This document shows, one piece after another, positions 11,690 through 22,798 of a DNA stretch of 64,000 nucleotides. Position numbers and translations under genes: made by a program. The DNA comes from Lunularia cruciata (taxonomy: Eukaryota; Streptophyta; Marchantiopsida; Lunulariales; Lunulariaceae). The notes under the pieces were generated by a model. It was not told the origin of the DNA. It did no database searches and was given only the letters and a program-made list of their open reading frames with translations. Where the stretch lies: contig OX419756.1 of assembly GCA_948567375.1 (NCBI GenBank), positions 8,127,001 through 8,191,000 of the forward strand, read 5' to 3'. Numbering within the stretch: the first letter of the stretch is position 1; the number at the start of each line of letters is the position of its first letter.

Positions 11690-12090
11690 ACCCACAATGC
11701 TATTAGGGATATAGTTTTTGCTATGGCACAAGAGAGTGGATACCTTGCTAGGATGGAGCACTGGTATGCTTTGTAGACAACACGATCAGGGTAAACTTAT
11801 ACTTGGTGCAAAATGATCAGGTGATAGAAGTGGATATTGTGATTACAGACCCTTTACAAGATGTAATATTGAAGGGAGTGATCACCCATCCTCATCAATG
11901 TGCAACGAGTGGAGCAATACTAGCCAAGGTCTCCAAGTATAGGGGCATGCATTGAGTTTACCTCTTTGTTCCTCTAGTCTTGGAGTTATATGGAGTGATG
12001 AACACATTGTTTGACACATTTATCAAGGAACGTACAAGAGTATATCATTCCATAAGTCCAGGAGTATCACTCTCACTCTCATATTTTTAT
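11690..12090 (+). pseudogene. Possible LINE-like pol C-terminal remnant
   Basis: Two plus-strand frames joined by one frameshift near 11,770 read HNAIRDIVFAMAQESGYLAR, then IEVDIVITDPLQDVILKG, ILAKVSKYRG, a stop, and YLFVPLVLELYGVMNTLF. The order H-x2-(L/I)RD, D-V-x-(V/I)TDP, A-x2-x-K-Y, F-x-P-(L/F)-x-x-E is one I associate with the C-terminal part of polymerase proteins of some non-LTR elements. That family link is from memory of the pattern and is tentative. The frame is clearly broken. Confidence 0.4.
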
Positions 12091-12149
12091 TGTATATTTT
12101 AGATAATATGTGTCCATTGCTTTACTCGAGGATTGGCTTGTACAATCCA

Positions 12150-12450
12150 CAAGACATCAATCTCACTAGGTGATATTTCTTTGGATGTTCTTGTGGTCTG
12201 TAGACCATGCTCACCCTAGGTGATGCTTTTTTGGTTGTTCTCGTCATTTGTAGACCATACTCACACTAGGTGATGCTTGCATGGAGTCCATTGCTCTGCA
12301 AGAGCAACTAGGTGATGCTTCTTTGATGTTCCCATCGTTTGTAGATCATTTGTAGACCATACTCACACTAGGTGATGCTTGCATGGAGTCCATTGCTCTG
12401 CAAGAGCAACTAGGTGATGCTTCTTTGATGTTCCCATCGTTTGTAGATCA
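12150..12450 (+). repeat. Minisatellite with a 102-bp unit
   Basis: The 102-base unit starting 'catttgtagaccatactcac' at 12,245 is repeated without visible change at 12,347. Degenerate shorter units built on 'cactaggtgatgctt' precede it from about 12,150 and a decayed one follows. The motif 'ctaggtgat' recurs about six times. It lies at the boundary between the repeat block and the single-copy island. Confidence 0.85.
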
Positions 12451-12607
12451 TATGGGCTTGCATTGCATTCATTGCTATGCAAGAGCATTGGAGAGTAATC
12501 ACACTAGATGAGGTTTCTGCGGAAGTTCCCATCATAACTTAGATGTCTTAGGTGTTGTAATAGCTTAGATGTCTTAGGCGCAGTAAGGCAGATTTCTCTT
12601 TCCGATA

Positions 12608-13025
12608 ATGGCGGGGCTTAGCCTCATTTTACCTTCTTTATCTTTTCTCTTTTCCTTGTGTCGCTTGAGGGGATCTTCACGTCCTTCGTGTCTCCACAAG
12701 CGGTCGCTTTTTCCATATTCTCACACAGACCACCTAATAGAAGGATCTCGATTTTGCGCTGTTAAGGTTGACATCCTCGATAGTGGATCTGAGGCCACTC
12801 GCAGGAACGCTAACCTGAAGTATCAATTTGCCTTCAAGATCAGGAATTGCGAATTCGGTATCACGGGATGATCCCGCAAGAGTCTTAGTTTGGAGTTATC
12901 TCAACTCTGGCTTACAGAACGATGAACTTACTGTCGCTGGTACAACAGCTGCATCCGCCACGGGTAATTTGCCGATCTGGGTCTCTGGTGTAGCAGCCCA
13001 TGGTTTCCACAGGTACGAGTTATAA
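12608..13025 (+). CDS. Possible small secreted-type ORF(s), unidentified
   Basis: Two overlapping plus-strand frames, 12,608-12,871 (87 codons) and 12,828-13,025 (65 codons). The first starts MAGLSLILPSLSFLFSLC, a hydrophobic start like a signal peptide. The base composition here is clearly less AT-rich than in the repeats to the left and resembles the exons of the pump gene. A splice could join the two frames (a GT at 12,858 and an AG near 12,918), but I cannot confirm it and recognise no domain. It may be the start of a gene, an exon of one, or chance. Confidence 0.25.
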
Positions 13026-15091
13026 TCTTGAGTACGACAAAAAAGTCCAAACTTGATATGAGTAGGTAAAAGTCAATTGGTTATGTGCAATCGATAAGTG
13101 CCCCACGGACAAATCTCATACGTGTGGAAATCAAATGAGTCGAAGTACCAGGACTCGAGATATCAGTAGATGTTGTAACCTCTATCTCGTCAACTTCAAT
13201 TTCAGGATGGTCACATAGTTCTCAGTTTCTTCGCGCAGCCAGATTGAGTTTAGTTTCTTCATGAAGCTAACGTGGTTGTTAAATTGAAGAGCCTCATAGG
13301 TGAAAGGACAAAGTGTACAGATGTCTCGTTGTCTTTTGACCAATTTTCGTTGACGTAGTTCACCGTTAAACATATCTTCATTCCAGGGTTTTGCTGATTC
13401 GCACTAGAAAGATACGTGCATGTGAAAAATTCGTGACAGCGACTAACTAGTAGCCTGTGAGGTTTCATTTACTGCTTGTCCTACCAAGCTATGCGGGGTT
13501 TGCACAGTACAATGGCAAGATGAAATGTAGACCTTGTTAATTCGCCTCACGACAAGCAAAGTAACAAGACAGTGAGCATTTCGCAGAGACAAAATTTAGT
13601 CATTGTGCTGGATCTCGTGAAAAGTGGCATTTTCAGAGTGAATGAAAACTAGATCTTTGCTGTCGGTCGTGTCCTCTAGGCTAGCATGTTCTCTGTACTG
13701 CCAGGCGTGCATGTGGGGGTAGGGTGGGCAACTTCACCTAATCATCCCCACGGATCACTGGCTACAGGCATCTCACCATCAAATCAAATCAATCAAAGCC
13801 ACAGTGCATTCCACCTCAGAATGATAAGGTCAATGATTCACGTCCATCGAATAAGCCCATGTCTAGGAGCAATGGTGCGGGTGTAAAACTCTGCGGGTAA
13901 AACTCTGCTCCGGTATTCAAACTTCACCAGTACAATAGTTACACCTAAATCAGCCAGATAATCCGGGTCAACCACTGAAATAGCTGCGGTCTCTCAAAAC
14001 GGTGATTGCACTGCCCACACTAGATTCCTGAGCTTCCGTTCATCTGAAATTTGAGAAACAAATCTGTACAAGCTGTGACTGTTGTATTGCTCTCAGTATT
14101 TGCAAAGTCGTAAGGACTGGAAATTTAATGTGAAGATGATGTGAGTCACCTGCTCATCAATAGATAATCCTAATATCTGTACCTGAGAAGGGATATAGAT
14201 CACCAGAAACCTTCAGTGCTATATAGCTTCCTTCAAAGAGCTGCCCTCAAAAATATCTTACACCACCGAGATTTTCTTCGTGGCGTCGCTTCACGTTGCA
14301 CGCATACTATTTGCTCCAACACTTGGAACACATATAGAGAGGTGAGACAAGAAACAAAGAATAGATCGACATCCACAGAGGAGGATACACTCTTCACTTA
14401 GCTGGATGCAACATGATGGAATAGCCATCGTTGCGTACTCAAATTTCACTTTATAAAGAAACAATTTTAGACCACATCAAGAACCTCGGTTCGATCGATG
14501 CAAGAACCGATATGATATCGGGCAATGGAACACTGAGAACTCCGGGATTAATTCAGTCCAGAAGAGTTGGGGATTGGAATCCACCACCTATTTTTACTGA
14601 ACTGAACGACGTGATTTTTTTAAACTAGTACTAACACTTACAAGAGGTGTATGACACTACGATGTTTGTCTACAGGTTTATCTCTAGGAAACTAACCATA
14701 CTCGCACGATCACGAGCTTCGGCTTTAAGACAAGAAAACTGGGTTATTAGACCTCAAAATAGATCCACTGGTGTTAAATTACTGTACAGCAGACTCGTCG
14801 AAGTTTTCGACTCACTTTCGATCAATTGTGCCTCCTAGCAAGTTTACTACTACTCCCTACGTGTGATTGATAAATTCGAAGAGTCCTGGAGTCTCCGACG
14901 CGAACACAGCCCTGAGTGGTGACGGATCAATAGAATCTCGAAACTCCCTCTGCGTGCCATGATTCAACCGTGGAAGATTAAACGCAGATATGTCCCTGAT
15001 TGAAGAGTTTAGAGTCTCCAAGGGAAATCCTGTCCGCTGAAGACGGGGGAGAAGAGCAGGAGGGAACGGCCTTTGAGGACTGTGCCTGTAA
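13026..15091. other. Single-copy region downstream of the Ca2+-ATPase
   Basis: Low-repeat sequence that probably holds the 3' untranslated region of the pump gene at its right end. The open frames in it are short (about 60-70 codons) and lack motifs. I could not place a second gene or a polyadenylation site with confidence. Confidence 0.4.
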
Positions 15092-15427
15092 TCAAACTGC
15101 TGAAGTTGGTGCGTCGGAATTTTCTACAAGAGATGTTTCTAGTGATCTCTTCTTTGACTTGGAAACTGCAAGTTGAATCAAAAAGCAATCAGAACCGTCA
15201 GAACGTCGCTGTCAAGAACATTCTAAAAATTCTCTGGCAAATTCTGAAAGAATTCTGGAATTGGATACTTACTAGCAGCATCGTCTGAACGATAAGACAT
15301 GGCGATGCTGGACAAGGTCTTGCTGATATCGCGACTCTTTCTTCTCCAATTCAGTCTGATCATCCGGGTGTTTACTATTGGTTTCTCCGGAACGGGGATG
15401 AACTTGACGAGGAATCCAAGAGGCCAA
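15092..15427 (-). other. ACA: Exons 21-22: M10 end and C-terminal tail of the pump
   Basis: Exon 21 closes the last membrane segment ([16 protein letters not shown]) and starts a basic tail ([16 protein letters not shown]). Reading on past its strong donor (GTAAGT at 15,272) would add a short tail and stop at 15,223. Splicing to 15,165 instead gives [20 protein letters not shown] and a stop at 15,092-15,094 and keeps the phase, so I prefer it. Ser/Thr-rich basic tails are common phosphorylation targets, but none is proven here. Confidence 0.7.
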
Positions 15428-18400
15428 CTGCGAACATTGCCCAAGTGAATGATCGAAATCAGTCTGTCTTCAAGGTATCACATTGATTGAACTTCCAGTT
15501 CAATTTGCATTACTGCCATGATTAATTTGAAAAGTCCAAAAATCTTTGAACCTCACCTTACGGATCCGATACATATGCAAATGGCCCACTCCGTTCCGCT
15601 TAGAGCAGTGGTTGACGCGAACCGAGTGAAGAATTGAACAATGATGAACTGGAAGATAATTTCAATACAAATGATCCCAATAAAAAGGAAATTCTTGTGA
15701 AGTCCTTCGAAGATGTTCAGCTTCTCGGGTCTTCGTGCGTTAACTTCGTTGAAGATCTGTTCAAGAACAGATGGCAGATGTTTAGGAGGAGGAAGAGATG
15801 GGAGGAAATAATTTGCAAACTCACATATCAGATTAACCACCTACAGAACAGCAAATCTTAGCCGAATGTACTGAGTAATGGAATGAGACTTGGAATTATA
15901 CCTGGCAGAAAACAAATGCGTTGAAAATAATAGTCTTTTTCACTTCGTCATTCTTGCTATCTTCGTCATTGGTGTCACTCTCTCCAGTGTAATTCAAATT
16001 CAAAATCTTGGTGCCGGCAAAGTCTAGCGTTAACAGGACGGCAATTTGATAGATAGCCTGCACATTACGGTCGAATCCGCTTTGTTAACTTCATGCAATA
16101 GGAAAGTCACAAGCGTAAGAGGCTCTCAAGCATGCATTTCCTATATGTGGTTACATGTGATAGAAATGGTTGAGAGAAATTAGAAGTGGTCATTAACGAT
16201 TCGAGCTTTATGATCATCTCGTCAGTTTCAGACTTACTTGTCCAAATAGATTTCTCCACATGATGTTTGTTATCAAAGGGGCCTTCCTTCCAACGGGAGC
16301 GTTCTCCATGAGATCATCAGTAGGTGGCTCAGTCGCCAAGGCAAGAGCGCCAAGGGTGTCCATGATCAAGTTCACCCATAGAAGCTGTATGAAGAAATCT
16401 CAGCGTCAATTTTCCCCACATGACTCGCTGATGGTGTGGAATATTAAGTCCATAAAATAAACACCACAAATGAATGTATTAGAAAAATCATCAAAGAAGT
16501 ACCTGGACAGCGGTGAGGGGCACTTCTCCTGAAGACACCGAAGTTACAAAGTTAATTACCAAAGCTGTCACATTAACAGTAAGCTGAAACTGGATAAACT
16601 TCTGAATATTGGCATACACAGATCTTCCCCATCGAACAACCTGCATCAGAGGAACATGCAAGGTTCAGAAAAATGGCATGAGATGACTGCATGATAGAGA
16701 GGCACCACAACCACAGGGCCCCCACATTCCTGGGAAAATTCAATACTGTGCTTTTGATATTGATGTGGAGCCAGACTGTATTCGAGTTGAGCTAGTCACC
16801 TCATAACCAGGCCTAATATCTACCTAAATTTTTTGACAGTATTTGACGTGAATGATGGAGATAGTAGAGAAACTCAAGAAAATATGAGACCTGTATATTC
16901 TGTCGATAGGATATTTATTACAAAGTTCTTAACTACCGGGTTGATTTATGATTATTAGCGTGTGGGGGTACTTAATTTACCTTGACGATCGAAGCGAAAT
17001 TGTCATCCAGAATGACAATGTCGGAACTTTCCTTCGCAACTTCAGTTCCAGATATTCCCATGGCGAGTCCAACATCAGCCTGTGCACATCCTCAAGTTAG
17101 TAATCCTCGATCCACCTTAATCCAGGTTTGAACAGACTATCATGACTAGATACAGAAACAGTAAGAACAGCAAGTGCCAACATCAGCATACTAGTTACAG
17201 CATCTCACCTCGTGAAGTGCTGGTGCATCATTCGTTCCATCTCCAGTAACAGCGACAACCTCACCTCTTGCCTTCAAGGATTTCACTAGTAAGAGCTTAT
17301 CTGATGGTGAAGATCGTGCCATAACGTCAATTTTAGGTAGGTCTCGGTCCATTTGCTCTTCTGACCATGTGCGGAACACTCGTCCTTCAACGACTACACC
17401 GTCTTTTGAGAGGATACCACACTCCTGGGCAATAGCTTTGGCAGTAATGATACTGTCACCCGTGACCATGCGTACCTTCACTCCGGCCAATTGACATCTA
17501 TGCACAGCTTCTTGAACACCGGGTCTGCAAGGGTCCTTTATACCGATGATGGCCAAAAAGATGAGATTGGTCTCTGGAATTTGCCATGATCGCAGATCGT
17601 CCTCGTCGGCGGGGACAGTGGTGGTGTCGAGTGGCTTGTAGGCGAAAGCAATACACCTTAAACTGGCGGCAGCCATACCCTCAATATTGTTCTTAAGCTC
17701 CTCGGCCTTGGCGGGTGTCATCGGCTTCACTGAACCATCGACATCGACCCATTGGCTGCTAAGTTCTAGAATCATCTCAGCTGCACCCTTCCAGTGTGCT
17801 TGGATTTCTCCAGTACCCAATTTCACGGCAACTCCTGCCCTCTTCTTCGTGGAGTTGAAGGTTTCTACGTGGACTATAGATGTCTTGTGTTTGATATCGT
17901 CGAAGTCCATGCCAATCTGCACTCCCCAAGCCAGAGCGGCAGACTCTGTAGGGCTGCCTGAAATCTCTGCCTCTCCACCGTCTTTGGGAACAAAAACGCT
18001 TCCATTACTGTTTTGACATATACCAGTGAGAAGAATTTGGTAGGTATCGACTGGTACTCCTTTCACTTCTTCGTCATTTTTCATTGTCTTCCCTGCAACC
18101 CAGGACTTGACCACGTTCATCTGCAACCCATTCAATTGTACAAATGTAAGACTCCGTCCAGTTTCAATCTCCAGGTAACGTGTTGATTAAGTTGGAGAAT
18201 GCCTCCATTCCGATTTCATTTTCCACATATTCCATCTGACGACCTTAGTTCAAGACCTTACCTTATTGAGTGTAAGAGTTCCAGTTTTGTCACTACAAAT
18301 CGTGGTTGCCGAACCCATAGTTTCACATGCTGCCAAATGACGAACCTGTTAACCACATCAGGTAGTTAGGGTCTTGTGTATAAATCAAGTGCGAAACCTC

Positions 18401-21400
18401 CTAAGACTAGCTTGTAATAGTCTATGGACAAGATGTATTAGCAGAATGATATCTATGCCATTCCGAATTGCCAATTTCAGCAATTGAACTTTCCCTACTC
18501 ACTGTATCCAGACACAGTTTTGGGCCTAATATTTACCAGAGATTTGTCAACCATCATCTTTCTCATGGAGTACGCCAATCTGTACCAAGAATTGTGGGAG
18601 GCAGAGACATGTCAGTAGAATATACCATCAATCAGTAAAGACAAATCTCTGGGAAAAAGATAAATGTTGGAAACGCAGGTTCTTTGATCATTGGAAACTT
18701 ACGTCAAGGTCACAGCCAAAGGAAGACCTTCGGGTACAGCCACCACAACAATAGTCACCTGGAACCAGAAGAAGCGGTTAGAACGTCCATTCTTAGCTTG
18801 AAATTCCATGCTCGTGAAGACTACTTCTACAATTCACCTAATATAGCGACAGAAATGTCAAGAGAAATGGATCCGTAACCATTTGTAAATAACTCACCGC
18901 CACCGAGAAGATCTCGACAATATGCCTGGTGACTCGAGAGGCTGCCTTGTCACGTCCCTTGAAGTCAAGAACCCAAAATCGGACGAAAAGAATGATGAAG
19001 ACTACTATGGCAACAGAGAGACCAATTTGACCGATGAAGGTTGCGACTCCATTTAACCGAACCTGCACAATTTCAAAGGTGTTAAAACTAGTTAAGGAAC
19101 AGGACGAGGCACAAGCTTTAAAATTGAGTTTGATGGTACTTACTGTGACCTAACGCTTCCCGTTCAATAGAAATGAAGGAAACGAAAACATGCGACACTG
19201 TCATTACCTGAAGGGGTGTCTCTTCTCCATTATCTTCTGTCAAAGTTGCCATAACTTGGCCCCACTCAGTGTGTGTACCAACCGCAGTTACCTACACATA
19301 TATCACAGCAAAGATCATGTCAAAAGTAATAAGAAAAAAGTAACCTGAACGATTTGACATATCTTGTCACAGAATATCTGACTGTTCCACTTATGCAGAG
19401 ACATATTTGTGCTTACCATCATGGTTCCGTAGCCATCGACAACTTTACATCCTGACAAAAGGAATGGGTGTTTTGCGTCCTTGTGAACCTGGAAGAAACA
19501 GTTACACGAATCAATGCACTTATGATAAATAAGCTCGTTGATGAACGAAAGATATAATAGAAGCAGGATATCTACAGCACTTCTATTGCCTATTACTCCA
19601 GATTATTTTCAAATAATAAACTGGAATGATCACAATCATAACTCACAAGCATAGTACCGAAAGACTTTGTTAGTTATGCACTTACAGGCAAACTTTCACC
19701 TGTCATACTTGACTCATCTATTGTTAAAGACTGTCCAGTAACAACAAGGCCATCAGCTGGCACCTGCACAAGTGTACCAAACGGTATGATTAACATTTTG
19801 GCTTCGTATTCCTAATGGTAATTCCGTGTGCGAAAAGCTCCAAAATAAAAGGAGTCTAAACACGAATGTGAGAGTTTGAAGGAAACACCTGATCACCGAT
19901 GTTAACTGGGATTAGATCACCAACAACGACGTCGAATACCGAGATTCTGCACCGGCGTCCTCCTCTGATCACCTCGATTTGTATATTTTTCTTCACATCA
20001 TTTAAGTTGCGAAATTGTAATGATTGTCGGTAGTCGCTTGTAGCTGAGTGACACAAAATGTTGAAAGGAGATCAGGGAAAGCAAAACAGAAGCCTTACAC
20101 ACACACGATAAGAAAGAAAGAAACAGGATGAGGCATTTTTCAAAGACATTGATTTCGTCTTTTGGTACGAGTGTAACATATTTTACTCACCGGTCACTGC
20201 AATTACGAGCAACACTGCTACTCCTATACTTATTCCATCATACCACCCTTCTTTTGGACCCTGGACAATGAGAAGATAAACGTAAACTTTCGGACGAACG
20301 TTCACACCACGAGTAAAGCATGCACCATTGCGATTGCGTGCGTATAACGTGAGGAGTACAACAATAAATCTCAAGCTCAAACCTTCTGAGAGTTTACTTA
20401 CGTCGACCCACATTCCTGTGCCGAAAGAGACAACGGCACAAGCCATCAGAATGATCAACGTGGTGTCATGGCATGCTTCCCATACGAAGACCTGAGTGCA
20501 TCAATACAGTCCGGAAGTACTTAGAGGATCAATACAGTCTGTATGTGCTTAGAGGATCGAATGAATTAATCTCTTGGAGAAACGGGGAATCGGGAAACTG
20601 CTAAAAGTCGGGCACGAGGAAGTTAAAGAGAGGTTCATGCGCATACAAAGAAATGCTTTCCAGGCTTGCTCGGGATCTTGTTCGATCCAAACGCTGCTTT
20701 TCTCTTCTCGATGGCAGCGGGATCGTCTTCAATCCCATGCTCAAGATCCGTCCGTAATTGCTTGGCAACTTTCTGGACACCTCCTTGCTCCTCTAACACG
20801 GCCGTCTGTTGATCCTGCATAAGATTTACAAGTTGATCCGTCCCAATGTCGAATCCCTCAGGTGCAGGATTCATTTCATCTGCAAAGACAGCGTTGAGTA
20901 ATTTAGATGAGCTATCACAACAACAGGTAGCTAGGGCATAGTGATTTGACGAGGCTATCAACAGAAACTTGCAGAAGTATGCAGCTATGATACTCTAGAA
21001 ATTAGCATTGACTTTGGCTCACAATGAGGAAAATCGTATGTCCACACCTACGAGCAGACATAACCTATTTGCAGCCCTTTTTCAGGCATTATGTTAAATG
21101 AACTGTCAATTATCTCTTACGTTCCCAGCCTGTGTTGCAATAAAGCTAACCTTTTGTGGCGGTACCGGTCTTTGCCCCGGCTGCCTTGAACCGTTGAACA
21201 GCCTGCAAGCAGAGAAAGAGAAGAGGATTAACACCATAAGATCCAAGATCTAGGAAATAAGTGAAAACTAAACTAGACTGACCAGTTCGTCATGGCCCCG
21301 CGATAATAATTACCCTATCAAGAATTTTGCAATTGCCCTTTTACAGGAAATTCCCATCTTATGAGTTCTATTCACTGCCATAGTGTGGCCTGTAACGTGT

Positions 21401-22637
21401 GGAGAATCATTTGTGAAGCTAGGCGTACCCGCAAAGCGTGGGTGGCTGTCCTGAATCTGTTGACGAGCTCTGGATCTGCAGTCTTCTCCGCACTGGCGGA
21501 AGCTGCTGCAGACTCCGCATTCTTCAGATCCAAGACATATCTGAAACGTCTAGTCGCATTGAGAGCCAAGGTAGCTTTCTGCAGAAGGGACGTAGAACCA
21601 CATGATTGTCAAGGCCTCATCTACAACTCCAAACCAATCACAACGAGCCTGATTATGAGGTCAGTCAAAGCCATGTCCAAGGAGTAGCTCCACGCACTAT
21701 AATTGGGAATCATTTGACCCATAAGTTCACTGTTCCTGTGACAATTCGCCGGTAATTCGTGTTCTCCATGATAGTTGTATAGAGCATATCTTCTTGTTGA
21801 CCTTGATGTATATATTGTTGCTAATATCTTAGAGACGTGTTGGTAAGCAAGGTTGCAGGCGATTCAATACAGTTGAGGCGCAACCATGGCGAATATGTAT
21901 ATGCACGTGATCAGGAACTTCAATCTACTTGATGTACAACTTCGAGGGCTGTAAATGATGTTAGTGGGAAGTGGATTTTATAATCGAGGATTTGAACAGC
22001 TGATAAGAGAGAAATAAAATCAGTGCAACTAATTCACAGTCGCCCTCAAGAAGATAGAAATTCCAGATGACATGCGTTAGAAGAATTGCTATCGTATTAA
22101 GGAACTACCACTGGATACTCAACGAGGTTTGCAGTAATGGGCATCACCAGCCATTCCATTCTTGATATTTCTCTCAAAGTACTATTTCGCCGTTGACTTC
22201 CGGGGTGAAGATTGGATGTATCACCAAAGCAAAGACAAATGTAAGATTTGAGTAACAGGAGAATCCCTACCGCACCTACATTGTCCTTAGTCCAGGAATT
22301 GTGAAGAGCAGCGAGTCACTGATATTCTACAAGATAGTAATGCGCAGTATGTAATCTGCTGGAAATATGAGCTCCGTTATCAAATTTTCAATCTGAATTA
22401 CAAAGTTCATTTAAAATAGGGAGACTCAAAACACACAATTCCTCGGAACTGGAAACAAATGATAAAAAAATGAGCAGAAAAGTGGTTTCTTACCCTCCAT
22501 TTTTTGAGCATCTCGAGAGAAGGCTTCGGTGGAATGTGGAAGACATCTTCGTCGTCATCCTCTACTTCATTCATTCCGCCGGTGTGGTGCTCCTCTGCGG
22601 CTACTTTAAGAGAAGAACGAATCGCAGATCTACTCAT
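15092..22637 (-). CDS. ACA: P-type IIB Ca2+-ATPase (plant autoinhibited ACA type), 22 exons, 1118 aa
   Basis: Pumps Ca2+ out of the cytosol at the cost of ATP. Exons (high to low): 22637-22494, 21578-21429, 21202-21151, 20879-20647, 20491-20402, 20260-20191, 20043-19889, 19763-19686, 19488-19417, 19291-19208, 19062-18898, 18758-18703, 18579-18537, 18345-18262, 18120-17209, 17079-16981, 16640-16503, 16384-16238, 16057-15902, 15756-15557, 15427-15273, 15165-15092. All introns are GT-AG, all phases agree, and the total is 3357 bases including the stop. Motifs: N-terminal basic Trp-containing stretch ([19 protein letters not shown], from residue 44), TGES 319-322, PEGLP 440-444 in M4, DKTGT with phospho-Asp 483, KGAAE 603-607, TGDS 712-715, TGDGTNDAP 784-792, NLIMDT in M6. 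Ten membrane segments are visible. Length and the N-terminal regulatory region fit plant ACA pumps (about 1010-1100 residues) rather than the animal type with a C-terminal calmodulin site. The target membrane (plasma membrane, ER or vacuole) cannot be read from the sequence, and no stop or frameshift interrupts it. Confidence 0.95.
17209..18345 (-). other. ACA: Exons 14-15: catalytic P and N domains of the pump
   Basis: Exon 14 (18,345-18,262) carries [13 protein letters not shown] with the aspartate phosphorylated in the reaction cycle. Exon 15 (18,120-17,209) is the largest at 912 bases and holds the whole nucleotide-binding domain in one piece: [41 protein letters not shown] and [14 protein letters not shown]. 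The usual Asn after TGD is Ser here. Exon 16 continues directly with [17 protein letters not shown], the conserved follow-on. Confidence 0.93.
21429..22637 (-). other. ACA: Exons 1-2: N-terminal autoinhibitory/calmodulin-binding region of the pump
   Basis: Exon 1 starts at the ATG at 22,637 ([18 protein letters not shown]), chosen over an in-frame ATG ten codons upstream because the downstream one gives a normal ACA start; the upstream one ([14 protein letters not shown]) would only add ten residues. An acidic patch ([10 protein letters not shown]) precedes the basic segment [20 protein letters not shown] that spans the exon 1/2 splice. In plant ACA pumps this position binds calmodulin and the pump's own core, releasing inhibition when Ca2+ rises. 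Intron 1 is 915 bases, by far the longest of the gene. Confidence 0.75.
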
Positions 22638-22798
22638 TTTGCTGTATGTACGTAGATAGACCAACACTAGTTCTAGCTGTTTACAATCTTCTCTTGCAAT
22701 CTTCTCGTTCTTTCGGTGAATTACACCAAAACAGATTCGAGTGACAGCTACATAAGACTAATCCGGATAGTCAACGAATTTGGGGCCCGATGATTGTA
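22638..22798 (-). promoter_or_regulatory. 161-bp gap between the pump ATG and the upstream candidate gene
   Basis: If the upstream exons (next entry) are real, only 161 bases separate their stop from the ATG of the pump. The pump's promoter and 5' untranslated region would then overlap the upstream gene or lie within it. I see no convincing TATA box in the gap itself. Confidence 0.3.

Noticed and set aside
17687-18016. A 109-codon plus-strand frame.
   Set aside because: It is the reverse complement of exon 15 of the Ca2+-ATPase, and the minus strand carries all catalytic motifs.
21361-21687. A 108-codon plus-strand frame.
   Set aside because: It overlaps exon 2 and intron 1 of the pump on the other strand and shows no motif.
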